From Erysipelotrichaceae bacterium (GTDB lineage Bacteria > Bacillota_I > Bacilli_A > Erysipelotrichales > Erysipelotrichaceae), in contig JAFRVK010000044.1 of assembly GCA_017441765.1 (NCBI GenBank), positions 49,376-113,375 on the forward strand: 64,000 nt of DNA, read 5' to 3'. Below the pieces are notes generated by a model that worked only from the letters and a program-made list of their open reading frames with translations, did no database searches and was not told where the DNA came from. Shown piece after piece: positions 25,659-36,525 of this stretch. Every line of letters begins with the position of its first letter. Position 1 is the first letter of the stretch. A program made the translations under genes and the position numbers.

Positions 25659-25686
25659 TTAAAAAACTTCATGTTTCCATGAAGTT
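25659..25686 (-). terminator. Terminator directly before the methyltransferase cluster
   Basis: On the minus strand AACTTCATG / CATGAAGTT (arms 25686-25678 and 25673-25665) and TTTTTT (25666-25661). The stop of the anchored gene is in the left arm and the next ATG is at 25655. Confidence 0.85.
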
Positions 25687-26329
25687 AATCACCTGAACCT
25701 TCCGAGGAACCATCGTCCTCCGGAACCTCTTCCGCTTCCGGAGTCAGGCCCTCCAGTTCGGCAGCCAAAGCCGGATCTTTCGGATGAGCCATATCATCAA
25801 TACTATAGGTCTCTTCCATGGAATTCTTATGCAGCAGCTTATACTGTCTTGAATCTGCCGTGCCGATCGGACTTGCTTCTGCTTTCGTATAGACATTGAT
25901 CTGAAGATCATACATCTTCTTTGAATCCGTAGCAGTGAAATAGGTATTGATCGGTAAGGCGCTGTTAACCTTGTTGTAGGCGGAAGTGACGATGGAATCG
26001 ATCTCATCTTCGCTTAAGTTATCTTTGGTATCGATAAAGATCCTCAGCTGTCCTTCGGAAAGAACGACTTCGACGCTGTCAAACGATCCGATCGATTCAA
26101 GATCTGCCTTCAATGAAGTTACTGCATCACTGGTAATCGCGGGATCCAGATCCGCATCAAAACGGGAACCTTCACGCGGTGAACCTGTCTGTAAGGCAGA
26201 TACGCCCAAAATGGTCAGAAACGCAATGACCGGAATAGCGATGATGATCGTGCCGATGATCAGGATAAGCGCTGACTTCGATAGTCTTTTCTTTTCTTTT
26301 CTCTTTTTTGTTTTTCTGATTTCGCTCAT
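25685..26329 (-). CDS. Single-pass membrane-anchored protein, unknown
   Basis: 214 residues. Very basic N terminus (KTKKRKEKKRLSK), one transmembrane helix (about 20-46), then an extracellular domain of about 120 residues (SDAVTSLKADLESIGSFDSVEVVLSEGQLRIFIDTKDNLS, later YFTATDSKKMYDLQINVYT) and an acidic Glu/Ser/Gly tail. The N-in orientation follows from the charge. No family recognised. Promoter-like TAGAAT and GGAG upstream; own terminator, so it is a single-gene unit between ligA and the rRNA methyltransferases. Confidence 0.6.
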   Translation of the reverse strand: MSEIRKTKKRKEKKRLSKSALILIIGTIIIAIPVIAFLTILGVSALQTGSPREGSRFDADLDPAITSDAVTSLKADLESIGSFDSVEVVLSEGQLRIFIDTKDNLSEDEIDSIVTSAYNKVNSALPINTYFTATDSKKMYDLQINVYTKAEASPIGTADSRQYKLLHKNSMEETYSIDDMAHPKDPALAAELEGLTPEAEEVPEDDGSSEGSGD

Positions 26330-26358
26330 AAATACTCCATAGATTATTCTATCACATA

Positions 26359-28398
<2,040 letters not shown>

Positions 28399-28440
28399 TC
28401 ATTCAGGCTGTTATCTTTTATTTTCTTAAAACAATCTTAC

Positions 28441-28469
28441 TTACTTTTTGATTCATAATAGGATATAAT
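28441..28469 (+). promoter_or_regulatory. Promoter of the acyl-CoA ligase gene
   Basis: TTACTT (28441-28446), 17-base spacer, TATAAT (28464-28469). The predicted leader contains AAAGGAG five bases before the ATG. Confidence 0.55.
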
Positions 28470-28496
28470 TGTTATGTTTTGATTAAAGGAGCTTAT

Positions 28497-30293
28497 ATGA
28501 CAGACAAGAAAGAAAAAACGACGAAAACTGTACAGGCTTTCGATACCCCGATCACCGAAAGGATCCCCTGGGCGAAAGCTTCTGAGCAAAGTGAAATACC
28601 GTTGACCTTGGAATATTTCGAAGGATCGATGTCGGATGCCATCGAAGAAATGGCGAAGAAATATCCGACTTCCGTTGCCTTTGATTTCATGGGCAGATCC
28701 ACGACATTCCGCAGAATGGTCGATGAGATCGATAAATGTGCGCGTGCACTTCGTACGATCGGCGTCAGAGAGAACGACTGTGTCACGATCGCAATGCCGA
28801 ACTGTCCGCAGGCGATCTTCCTGTTCTATGCGGTCAACCGCATCGGCGCGATCGCCAACATGATCCATCCGTTATCGGCTGAAAAAGAAATTGAGAACTA
28901 TCTGAATATGTCCAATTCCGTGGTAGCGGTCACATTGGACCAGTTCTATGACAAATTCGAACGGATCAGAGAAAATACCAATGTCGTGAACATCATCATC
29001 GCTTCGATCAAGGATGAACTGTCTCGTCCGATCCGGGCGGGATATATGCTTACCGAGGGCAGAAAGATCAAGAAGATCCCGGAAGACGCTCCGGTCATCC
29101 GCTGGAACCAGTTCATGAATCTGGCCAAGAGCGGCTTCTACAACTATCGCAAGGAAAGAAAAGCCGAAGATCCTGCCGTCATCCTGTATTCCGGTGGAAC
29201 TACTGGTACGACCAAGGGTATCGTACTGACAAACAGGAACTTCAACGCTCTGGCAGGACAGATCGTGGCAACCAACCCGATGTACCGCCACGGCGACAAG
29301 ATGCTGGCGGCAATGCCGCTGTTCCACGGCTTCGGTCTGGGCGTCTGCATCCACTCGATGCTGGCAAACGGCGGCCGCTGCATCCTGATTCCTCGTTTCA
29401 CTGCGAAATCCTATGCAAAGCAGATCGTCAAATACAAGTGCAACTTCATTGCCGGTGTTCCTACCCTGTTTGAAGCGCTGCTGCGTATTTCTTCCATGGA
29501 AGGCAAAGACCTTTCCTTCCTGAAAGGTGTCTTCTCGGGTGGCGACTCTCTGTCCATCGAACTGAAGAAGAAATTCGATCACTTCCTGCTGGATCATCAT
29601 GCGACGATCCAGGTGCGTGAAGGCTATGGCACGACCGAGACCGTCACTGCCTGCTGCCTGACTCCGCCGTTCATGTACAAGGAAGGTTCGATAGGCATTC
29701 CGTTCCCTGATACATTCATCAAGATCGTTGAACCTGATACGGATAATGAAGTGCCTTATGGCGAAGAAGGTGAGATCCTTCTGGCCGGTCCGACTGTCAT
29801 GGATCGTTACTTGAACAACAAGGAGGAAACCGATCTGACGTTAAGAAAATCGGATGTCGATGGCCTGACTTGGGTCCATACCGGAGACTTGGGCATCATG
29901 GATGAGGAGGGTTTCATTTATTTCAAGGGAAGATCCAAGAGAATGATCATCTCTTCCGGATACAATATCTATCCTGCCCAACTGGAAAATATCCTGGATG
30001 CGCATGACGATGTACAGATGTCCTGTGTCATCGGCATTCCGGATCCATACAGGATGCAGAAGGTCAAAGCGTTCGTCACTTTGAAACCTGGCATTGAACC
30101 AAGCGAACAGATCAAAGCTGATATCATGGCTCATTGCAAGAAGTATATGGCAAAATATGCGTTGCCATATGACATCGAGTTCAGAGATGACATGCCAAAG
30201 ACACTGGTCGGCAAAGTCGCTTACCGTGTCCTGGAAGAGGAAGAACTCAATAAGATAAAAGCACAGGAAGAAAAAGAAGGATCTGCGAATTAA
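28497..30293 (+). CDS. AMP-forming acyl-CoA ligase
   Basis: 598 residues from the ATG at 28497 (AAAGGAG upstream; a TTG 18 bases earlier is inside the leader). Motifs of the ANL family: phosphate loop YSGGTTGTTKG, EGYGTTETVTACC, TGDLGIMDEEGFIYFKGRSKRMIISSG and the C-terminal catalytic Lys in KTLVGKVAYR. Activates a carboxylic acid, probably a fatty or aromatic acid, as acyl-AMP then acyl-CoA. Chain length not predictable. No beta-oxidation or polyketide genes nearby; single-gene unit. Confidence 0.85.
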   Translation: MTDKKEKTTKTVQAFDTPITERIPWAKASEQSEIPLTLEYFEGSMSDAIEEMAKKYPTSVAFDFMGRSTTFRRMVDEIDKCARALRTIGVRENDCVTIAMPNCPQAIFLFYAVNRIGAIANMIHPLSAEKEIENYLNMSNSVVAVTLDQFYDKFERIRENTNVVNIIIASIKDELSRPIRAGYMLTEGRKIKKIPEDAPVIRWNQFMNLAKSGFYNYRKERKAEDPAVILYSGGTTGTTKGIVLTNRNFNALAGQIVATNPMYRHGDKMLAAMPLFHGFGLGVCIHSMLANGGRCILIPRFTAKSYAKQIVKYKCNFIAGVPTLFEALLRISSMEGKDLSFLKGVFSGGDSLSIELKKKFDHFLLDHHATIQVREGYGTTETVTACCLTPPFMYKEGSIGIPFPDTFIKIVEPDTDNEVPYGEEGEILLAGPTVMDRYLNNKEETDLTLRKSDVDGLTWVHTGDLGIMDEEGFIYFKGRSKRMIISSGYNIYPAQLENILDAHDDVQMSCVIGIPDPYRMQKVKAFVTLKPGIEPSEQIKADIMAHCKKYMAKYALPYDIEFRDDMPKTLVGKVAYRVLEEEELNKIKAQEEKEGSAN

Positions 30294-30311
30294 GCAGATC
30301 CTTTTCTTTCG
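30278..30311 (+). terminator. Terminator after acyl-CoA ligase
   Basis: AAGGATCTGC (30278-30287), seven-base loop holding the stop codon, GCAGATCCTT (30295-30304), then TTCTTT. Confidence 0.9.
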
Positions 30312-30321
30312 GTTATTTCAT

Positions 30322-31671
30322 TCAATCAGCCATCTCGTGATAGATGATGATCACATCCGACATGATATCGAACCAGCTGCCTTTACTGAATTTCGATTTG
30401 CCATCGATTCTCAGGGCTGAAACCCTGTGAAGAGCTCTGTCGCTTTCTTTTCTGATATCCTTCTGGGGGATCAGAGTGATATCGGGCAGACCGATGTTCA
30501 TGAGTTCCCTCTCGACTTCCTTATAGTCTTTGCCGATGTAGTAGATATAATTCTGCGGCATGCAGATCTGACCGGGATGCTGAAGAGCGATCTCCTCATT
30601 TGTCAGAGGCTGGTAGTATTCGACTTCGACTTTGGCATCGGTCCTGACCCAGTCGTCTTCTTTATAGTTGTGAGAATCATCGATGCTGACACTGATGACA
30701 CCCCCTTCTCTTACTGCGGTATTCTTTTCTGTTGAACGGGACAGACCTGCCTTCAGACCCTGCTCCTCAAGCTCTTTCAGTACTTCCTGATAATTGTGAT
30801 TCAGGTAGTGTTTTTCGTTATAAAGCAATGGCGTTTCAAACGAAGACTCGCCTCGCTGATAGGCTTCGCAGTAGTTTCTTGCTTTGATGAACTGTTCGGA
30901 AGAAGCCCAAGCGGATGCTTCATAGGCTCTGACTGCGTTCAATGGATGGGTACTGTATCCGAAGGCCATGAATTCCATGGTCTTATTCATAGGATTTTCA
31001 TTGATGAGCTGGCGGTATTCTTCTGCCTGTTTCATGAAGGCTTCCATATTGATCGGTTCTCCGATCCCTTTACCGAATCCTGCGAGTCTCGCACAGACTT
31101 CCATCATGTTGTCAGGAGAACCGTCACAAAGGATCGCAGCCCGGTCTGCAGAGAATTCGCTGCAGCGCATCCAGTAGTAGAATGCCGCCCGGATCGGCTG
31201 TGTCAGCAAGGCGCTGACCCCCTGCCCCAGTAACGTGAACAGAGCGCCATTCAGGATCATCTGGCCCATCGTACGGTACAGGACATGGTGACAGGCGATA
31301 TGTCCGCATTCGTGTGCAAGAACGGTCGGAATGAGCCTTTCCGGCAGGGTTTCCAGAAGACCTGATGTCATCACGATGAACGGTTTCGTATCGCCGCTGG
31401 TATAGGAATTCGGATATGGATTCAGCTGAAGGAACAGATCAGGTACTTCGATATCCAGTTTCTTGCAGATCGGCAGAAGCATTTCCTGATACTTGCCCAG
31501 CTGCTGATCGGTAATATGTACAAAAGTAGACATATTCTGGATATAGAAAAGCTTCTCGTTCCAGGCTTTCATATAGGATTTCAGCAATTGCGTGAAACCA
31601 GGAATGGCTTTTAAAGCGTTCAATGCATTCTTGTCGGTTTCATGCAGAAAAATATTATAGTTTAAAGACAA
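30322..31671 (-). CDS. M48-family zinc metallopeptidase
   Basis: 449 residues. Zinc motif HECGH in VLAHECGHIACHH, third ligand region CSEFSADRAAIL, and a hydrophobic stretch between them (GALFTLLGQGVSALL). The C-terminal 150 residues are a separate soluble domain (about 330-449) with two repeats-like segments, not assigned. Member of the Ste24/HtpX clan; unlike HtpX it lacks clear N-terminal transmembrane helices. Starts at TTG (31671) eight bases after a strong AAGGAGG; no ATG fits. Last gene of yloU-fakA-NUDIX-ADP-ribosylglycohydrolase-M48. Confidence 0.8.
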   Translation of the reverse strand: MSLNYNIFLHETDKNALNALKAIPGFTQLLKSYMKAWNEKLFYIQNMSTFVHITDQQLGKYQEMLLPICKKLDIEVPDLFLQLNPYPNSYTSGDTKPFIVMTSGLLETLPERLIPTVLAHECGHIACHHVLYRTMGQMILNGALFTLLGQGVSALLTQPIRAAFYYWMRCSEFSADRAAILCDGSPDNMMEVCARLAGFGKGIGEPINMEAFMKQAEEYRQLINENPMNKTMEFMAFGYSTHPLNAVRAYEASAWASSEQFIKARNYCEAYQRGESSFETPLLYNEKHYLNHNYQEVLKELEEQGLKAGLSRSTEKNTAVREGGVISVSIDDSHNYKEDDWVRTDAKVEVEYYQPLTNEEIALQHPGQICMPQNYIYYIGKDYKEVERELMNIGLPDITLIPQKDIRKESDRALHRVSALRIDGKSKFSKGSWFDIMSDVIIIYHEMAD

Positions 31672-31683
31672 AGTGATACCTCC

Positions 31684-32460
31684 TTATAAAATCTCATGAA
31701 CGATCGTTTTCAGATACTCATCAAGATAGCTGTCTGCTTTCTGAATGTATTCTTCAGGGATACCGAAATATGCTTCCGCAATGCTTCCGGTAATGGCGGC
31801 AAGCGTATCGGAATCGCCTCCGACCGAGATCGCGTTCCGGATCGCATCTTCGAAAGAAACAGCTTCCAGGAAGGCTTCAATCGCCTGGGGGACGGTTCCC
31901 TGGCAGGTTTCATTGAAGCGGTAAGTCTCCCTGATCCCGTCCAGAGTGAAATCCAGTGTGTAATAATGTCCATTCACATAGTCGCGGATTTCCTCGATGC
32001 TGCTGCCATGTTTGGCCAGCCAGATGCATGCAGTCGTGGCCTGTGCCCCTTTCACACCTTCCGGATGATTGTGCGTGACAGCTGCGCATTTTTCCGCCAG
32101 ATCCAAGGCTTCTTCCAACGATTCCGCGATATGCGCACAATAGGATGTGCGCATCGCGCTGCCGTTTCCGAATGAATTGTAGGGTTTTATATCATTCTGA
32201 AATATCCAGTAATAGAAATGACCTCCATAACCGCAATCGGGGTATTTTTTGCCTATTTCATGCATCCAGTAGATCAGTTGATCATTCAGATCTTTATAAT
32301 CATTTCTTTTGGATTCATATAACGCTTTCCCTACCGCAATGGTCATCACGGAATCATCCGTGAAAAAACTGTATTTCGTAAACAGATCGAAATCTTTTGT
32401 GAGGATATTGTCCCATTCGAAACGGGAACCGACGATATCACCTATGATCGCACCGTACAT
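31684..32460 (-). CDS. ADP-ribosylglycohydrolase family protein
   Basis: 258 residues from the ATG at 32460 (AAAGGAG upstream). GAIIGDIVGSRFEW opens as in the DraG/ARH family; metal-binding FFTDDSVMT and the C-terminal VGGDSDTLAAI are both intact, so two Mg2+ ions can bind. GNGSAMRTS and THNHPEGVKGA match family loops. Removes ADP-ribose from a target protein, nucleic acid or small molecule. It is 11 bases after a NUDIX gene that could degrade the released ADP-ribose. No ADP-ribosyltransferase is seen in the window. Confidence 0.88.
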   Translation of the reverse strand: MYGAIIGDIVGSRFEWDNILTKDFDLFTKYSFFTDDSVMTIAVGKALYESKRNDYKDLNDQLIYWMHEIGKKYPDCGYGGHFYYWIFQNDIKPYNSFGNGSAMRTSYCAHIAESLEEALDLAEKCAAVTHNHPEGVKGAQATTACIWLAKHGSSIEEIRDYVNGHYYTLDFTLDGIRETYRFNETCQGTVPQAIEAFLEAVSFEDAIRNAISVGGDSDTLAAITGSIAEAYFGIPEEYIQKADSYLDEYLKTIVHEIL

Positions 32461-32471
32461 ATGAAACTCCT

Positions 32472-33029
32472 TTACAGTAAACCTTTGCATTCCAGAAAAT
32501 ATCGTAAAGCCAGCGCATCTCTACGCTGCACAAGCTTGTCGACATCGTGTGCCGCCTGATGTTCAAGACGGTCCAAAGCAGTCAGAGGATCCAGACAGAT
32601 GATCTCCTTGATCAGTATCTGTTCCTCCTCCGTGCGATGTGTCGATTCTTCCTTCTCATCGATATAGGCGTGAAAGAAAGTCGATAACGTGATCCGATGG
32701 ATGAGGTTGTAGGTATCGATGATCGAACCGATCAATGTGATGCCATGGATCTCATGACCCAGTTCTTCCCTGGCTTCTCTTGCCAGGGCTTCATCCAGGA
32801 ATTCATTCTCTTCGAGACCTCCGCCGCAAGTCTCCAGATGATCACGCATGCCAAAAAGATCTTCTCCGACGATATGCAGAAAAACAAACTGACCTTTGCT
32901 GTTTTCAATCAGGCCTCTGGCAGTATATCTTATATGATCATATCCCTCATAAGGATAGAGTTCATCTTTTAAGCGGCCGATGATCGGCCATTTCAATTGA
33001 AAGTCTAATGTATCGATATCGATATCCAT
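32472..33029 (-). CDS. NUDIX hydrolase
   Basis: 185 residues. The NUDIX box GGGLEENEFLDEALAREAREELG has all acidic catalytic residues (pattern Gx5Ex7REUxEExGU). N-terminal beta region YTARGLIENSKGQFVFLHIV supports the fold. Nucleotide-diphosphate-linked substrate; ADP-ribose is plausible because of the neighbouring ADP-ribosylglycohydrolase, but DNA/nucleotide sanitation is equally possible. It starts one base after the fakA stop. Confidence 0.88.
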   Translation of the reverse strand: MDIDIDTLDFQLKWPIIGRLKDELYPYEGYDHIRYTARGLIENSKGQFVFLHIVGEDLFGMRDHLETCGGGLEENEFLDEALAREAREELGHEIHGITLIGSIIDTYNLIHRITLSTFFHAYIDEKEESTHRTEEEQILIKEIICLDPLTALDRLEHQAAHDVDKLVQRRDALALRYFLECKGLL

Positions 33030-33030
33030 T

Positions 33031-34704
33031 TCATTCCAGACTGATCAGATAGCTATAGACCGGCTGACCGCCATTCACGATCTCGTAATCGAAATCGGAA
33101 TTATCACTGATATATTTATCGACTTCCTTGATTTCTTTCTCATCTACATCTTCGCCATAGATGATCGTCAGCAGTTCTTTTTCAGGATCATGGAACAGCT
33201 GATCCAGGAGACGGTAAAGCACGATCTTGCGGTTCTTGCCGGATGTCAGGATGCCTTTCTTGGAGATGGCCATATAGTCATCTTTCCTGACTTCAATGCC
33301 TTCATAAGTCGTATCCTTGATCGCATAAGTGATACTGATCGCATCCACATTATCGATGACTTCCTGCAGATTCTCAACCAGTTCATCCGGCTCCAGATTA
33401 CTATCGAACATGCCCACGGCAGACAATCCTGCCTGGACAGACTTCGTTTCCATGACCGTGATCTTGCGATCGCTTAATACATTCTGTGCTTGCTTGGCTG
33501 CCAGAATGATATTGGAGTTGTTCGGGAAAATGAAGATATGGTCACAGTAATCCAGTTCCTCGATGACTCTGACGAAATCTTCCGTGGAAGGATTCATCGT
33601 CTGTCCTCCGGAAATGACTTTGTCCGCATTGAGATCATAGAAGAGCTTGGTGATGCCTTCTCCTGCAGCGACAGCAATGACACCGTATTTCTTCGGTTGC
33701 TTCGGTGCTTCTTCTTTCGGTTCTTCTTCTATGACAGGTTCCTCTTCCTTTTCCTGCCCTCTGGCACTTTCAATGATCGTCGAATGCTGCTCCTGCATAT
33801 TCTCGATCTTCAGTTTCAGGAACTCTCCGTAGCGCTGTCCGATATTCAACGCATCGCCAGGCTTCAAGGTATGCACATGGACCTTGACCAGATCATCGTC
33901 CTTGACGACGACTAACGATTCACCGCCCATGTCAGTGAGTTTCTGTCTTAAAACTTTATCATCAAATTTCTTCACGAGATCATCATTCAGACGGATGATG
34001 AACTCCGTACAGTAACCGAATTCTTCGTTTTCTAAGAGTAAAGCAGGATTGACTGCAGTCTCCTTCTTTGTCTGCGAGAATTCGTCCGGATGGCCTTCGA
34101 GGAAATCCCTGATGCCTTCGATGATCCGCAAGAGACCTGTGCCTCCGGAATCGACCACGCCGACTTCTTTCAGGATCGGCAGATAATCAGGAGTGCTCTG
34201 CAGCGATTCATCGGCATACTGGCACAGTTTCTTAAAATATGTATTCAGATCGAAAGGCTCTGTCTCATAGTCATGATTCGCATACCAGGATGCTTCACGG
34301 ATGACGGTGAGGATCGTCCCTTCGACCGGTTTCATGATCGCTTTGTAGGCCACTCTTGCACCATTCTCAAAAGCCTGAGCGACATCTGCGGTATCGATAT
34401 ATTCCTTTCCGTCGATGTGCTGATAGAAGCCTCTGAAGATCTGTGACGTAATGACGCCTGAGTTTCCTCTGGCCCCCATCAATAAGCCTTTGGAAAAGGC
34501 TTTCGCTACATCCGAAACGCTGTCGCTGTTACATTTCATCGCCTCGGCATAGCCATTATTAAAGGTCATGGACATATTCGTTCCGGTATCTCCATCCGGT
34601 ACCGGGAACACATTCAGGGTATTGATTTCATCTGCGTGGTTTTCCAGATTTGCGCAGGCGGATTTCAGCATGCCTTTGAAATCGATGACATTGATCCTAT
34701 CCAT
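33031..34704 (-). CDS. fakA: Fatty acid kinase catalytic subunit (DAK2/DegV-like)
   Basis: 557 residues. N-terminal DhaL/DAK2 domain: NTLNVFPVPDGDTGTNMSMT (metal-binding Asp cluster), GARGNSGVITSQI and VDSGGTGLLRI. A Glu/Pro/Lys-rich linker (about 305-330) precedes the C-terminal FakA domain (VAAGEGITKLFYDL, SGGQTMNPS). The length and layout match FakA/YloV, which phosphorylates fatty acids bound by FakB for phospholipid synthesis. No fakB gene is in the window. It overlaps the yloU-like gene by eight bases, as in Bacillus and Staphylococcus. Confidence 0.92.
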   Translation of the reverse strand: MDRINVIDFKGMLKSACANLENHADEINTLNVFPVPDGDTGTNMSMTFNNGYAEAMKCNSDSVSDVAKAFSKGLLMGARGNSGVITSQIFRGFYQHIDGKEYIDTADVAQAFENGARVAYKAIMKPVEGTILTVIREASWYANHDYETEPFDLNTYFKKLCQYADESLQSTPDYLPILKEVGVVDSGGTGLLRIIEGIRDFLEGHPDEFSQTKKETAVNPALLLENEEFGYCTEFIIRLNDDLVKKFDDKVLRQKLTDMGGESLVVVKDDDLVKVHVHTLKPGDALNIGQRYGEFLKLKIENMQEQHSTIIESARGQEKEEEPVIEEEPKEEAPKQPKKYGVIAVAAGEGITKLFYDLNADKVISGGQTMNPSTEDFVRVIEELDYCDHIFIFPNNSNIILAAKQAQNVLSDRKITVMETKSVQAGLSAVGMFDSNLEPDELVENLQEVIDNVDAISITYAIKDTTYEGIEVRKDDYMAISKKGILTSGKNRKIVLYRLLDQLFHDPEKELLTIIYGEDVDEKEIKEVDKYISDNSDFDYEIVNGGQPVYSYLISLE

Positions 34705-35056
34705 TGACTTTGATTCCTTCTACATGAACATTGATGGAATTCACATCCATATTCAATGATTTTTCCAAGACATACTTGACTCTCTGCTGCAGTCCGGTGA
34801 CGACTTCGGAAATCTTGACCCCATAACTGATGATCACATAGACGTCCACATTCAGACCGGTCTTGTCGTTTTTGACGACGATTCCCTTGGAATAGTTCTC
34901 TTTCTTCAGCAAAGTCGAATACCCGTCTTTCAGATAGTTCTTCGAAACGACTCCGACTACGCCATAGCATTCATTGACTGTCGTTCCTGCCAGAGTAGCG
35001 ATTGCATTATCTGATATCTTGATCTGTCCTTTACCGGTTATCTTATTAATAGGCAT
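34697..35056 (-). CDS. Asp23/Gls24 family protein (YloU-like)
   Basis: 119 residues from the ATG at 35056, five bases after GGAGG. GKGQIKISDNAIATLAGTTVNECYGVVGV is the family N-terminal signature; VDVYVIISYGVKISEVVTGLQQRVKYVLEK forms the alkaline-shock fold. Soluble. In Bacillota the gene regularly precedes fakA. Role in envelope stress is known for Asp23 but not for YloU. Promoter -10 TATAAT at 35085-35080, divergent from the tRNA. Confidence 0.9.
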   Translation of the reverse strand: MPINKITGKGQIKISDNAIATLAGTTVNECYGVVGVVSKNYLKDGYSTLLKKENYSKGIVVKNDKTGLNVDVYVIISYGVKISEVVTGLQQRVKYVLEKSLNMDVNSINVHVEGIKVNG

Positions 35057-35079
35057 AGTGACCTCCAATTAACTTATAT

Positions 35080-35085
35080 ATTATA
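35080..35085 (-). promoter_or_regulatory. -10 element of the yloU-fakA operon
   Basis: TATAAT on the minus strand, 23 bases before the ATG at 35056, with GGAGG in the leader. The -35 is weak. It is back to back with the tRNA-Arg promoter. Confidence 0.5.
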
Positions 35086-35102
35086 TCAAACTTATAAACA
35101 TC

Positions 35103-35131
35103 TTGTCTTTAATTGCGTTTACTTTTAAAAT
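35103..35131 (+). promoter_or_regulatory. tRNA-Arg promoter
   Basis: TTGTCT (35103-35108), 17-base spacer, TAAAAT (35126-35131). Predicted start a few bases before the tRNA. Confidence 0.65.
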
Positions 35132-35143
35132 AGTAATGGAGTT

Positions 35144-35220
35144 CTCGACGTAGCTCAGCAGGATAGAGCATCCGCCTCCTAAGCGGAAGGTCAGCGGTTC
35201 GAATCCGCTCGTCGAGGCCA
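35144..35220 (+). tRNA. tRNA-Arg (anticodon CCU)
   Basis: A complete 77-base cloverleaf: acceptor CTCGACG/CGTCGAG, D arm GCTC...GAGC, anticodon stem TCCGC/GCGGA with loop CTCCTAA (anticodon CCT at 35178-35180), T arm AGCGG-TTCGAAT-CCGCT, discriminator G and an encoded CCA. Reads AGG codons. The 5' base is C (C1-G72), less usual than G. A T7 run follows at once and probably ends transcription. Confidence 0.95.
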
Positions 35221-35228
35221 TTTTTTTA

Positions 35229-35885
35229 TTATCCGATCCACCAGGAACCGCTTCTGGCCTGATAGAGTGTTCCTGTTTCTTTTGATAGGATATTGCCTTC
35301 AAAATCTCGGATGATGACTTCATCATAGAAACGGTACTCTTTCCCTGCGCGATTGTTTTCTTCATCCCAGCCTTCTTCGATCCAGTTTTCCAGGTAGACC
35401 TTCTTTTCATCGATGAAAACAGCGGTCTCGTGGCTGCCGATCGGGAAAGAGAAGACTTCCGGATAGTAACAGCTGAATCTTTCACAGTCCTGGCTGGTCA
35501 CATGGATTTGGTTACCCATGGGAGAAAGATTGTAGGTATCGACGTCATTCATGGAGAAAGATGTGACCGCTTCAGGAATAGAAGCAGGAACGTAGCGATA
35601 AAGAGTGATCTTTTTTGCCTGACGGTCTGCCTGCAGAAACCAGTAATTCTCTTCCACATAGAATACATTGCCATAGATCACATCGTCCGTCTTTTCAAAA
35701 GGCTGATAGACTTCTCCGTTTTCTAGATCAAAGAAACGCAGGATCGTGCCCGGACAGATTTCATTTTCAGGCCATTCGGATAAATCATAGAAATCGGTAT
35801 TGGATGACAAGGAATGAGCCAGTTTATCCTGACCGGCAATATCCGCAATATAGATACCGTTTCTTTCTTTAAAGCGTTTCAGCAT
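35229..35885 (-). CDS. Hypothetical soluble protein
   Basis: 218 residues, no signal or membrane helix, rich in aromatic and acidic residues, mostly beta by pattern (NVFYVEENYWFLQAD, KKITLYRYVP, QIHVTSQDCERFSCYYPEVFSF, TAVFIDEKKVYLENWIEE). The repeated strand-turn-strand rhythm could be a small beta-propeller or WG-repeat-like fold, but no family is recognised. AAAGGGG lies before the ATG. Overlaps the upstream membrane gene by seven bases; convergent with the tRNA, ending eight bases from it. Confidence 0.6.
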   Translation of the reverse strand: MLKRFKERNGIYIADIAGQDKLAHSLSSNTDFYDLSEWPENEICPGTILRFFDLENGEVYQPFEKTDDVIYGNVFYVEENYWFLQADRQAKKITLYRYVPASIPEAVTSFSMNDVDTYNLSPMGNQIHVTSQDCERFSCYYPEVFSFPIGSHETAVFIDEKKVYLENWIEEGWDEENNRAGKEYRFYDEVIIRDFEGNILSKETGTLYQARSGSWWIG

Positions 35886-36520
35886 TCTTTCCCCTTTCCT
35901 ATAAGATGATAGAGATACATCACGATCCCTCCTGCCAGAAGAGAAGCAACGATATAGACGATGATAACGGAACTGTTTCCGATGGTTTCACCGATCTCTT
36001 TGAAAACGATCTGATTCATTTTCTGATATGGTGAAATATAGAACATATCAATGGATCCGTACTGTCTCAAAGTTGCATTCAGGATCGTGGCGATCAGGGC
36101 ATGGATCAGATAGATGGCACAGACCTTTCCATAGCCTTTCCAAGAAAGATCCGTCTCTACATTCCGATACAGGAAGATCGACAGGACGATCATCATGATA
36201 TGCCAGAGATAGCTGTTGAACGTCAGGAAGGGATTTGTAAAATGCAGACCGGAAGTATCCAGGAAGACGATGATCCCTCCCAAGGCTCCGTAAGCCATGA
36301 TAAAGGTCGCAATGGCTTTCGCAGCTTTCTTGTTTCTGTTTCTTAGAAACAGACAGAAAGGCAGATCGTAGAGCGGCATCGAACACAGCTGGAACGGGAA
36401 ATGCCACCAGTCATATGATCCATTCTCCTGATAGAGCAGAAACTGTTTGATGACTTCAGATAATAAAAAATATATTGTGAAAGCATGCAGGACTCGAACA
36501 ATATATTTTTTAGATTTCAT
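35879..36520 (-). CDS. YwaF/TMEM164-like integral membrane protein
   Basis: 213 residues with five to six hydrophobic segments (about 7-25, 38-57, 68-87, 100-118, 130-150, 180-205). The motif WWHFPFQLCSMPLYDLPF between helices 1 and 2 resembles the HLCxxxL region of YwaF/TIGR02206 proteins, and a conserved-type His (YLWHIMMI) follows. Function unknown. Begins five bases after the udp stop without a ribosome-binding site, so probably coupled to it. Confidence 0.55.
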   Translation of the reverse strand: MKSKKYIVRVLHAFTIYFLLSEVIKQFLLYQENGSYDWWHFPFQLCSMPLYDLPFCLFLRNRNKKAAKAIATFIMAYGALGGIIVFLDTSGLHFTNPFLTFNSYLWHIMMIVLSIFLYRNVETDLSWKGYGKVCAIYLIHALIATILNATLRQYGSIDMFYISPYQKMNQIVFKEIGETIGNSSVIIVYIVASLLAGGIVMYLYHLIGKGKEC

Positions 36521-36525
36521 TTTGA

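Noticed and set aside
28872..29600. 242-codon minus-strand frame inside the acyl-CoA ligase
   Set aside because: Lies opposite the conserved core of the ligase and lacks any initiation signal.
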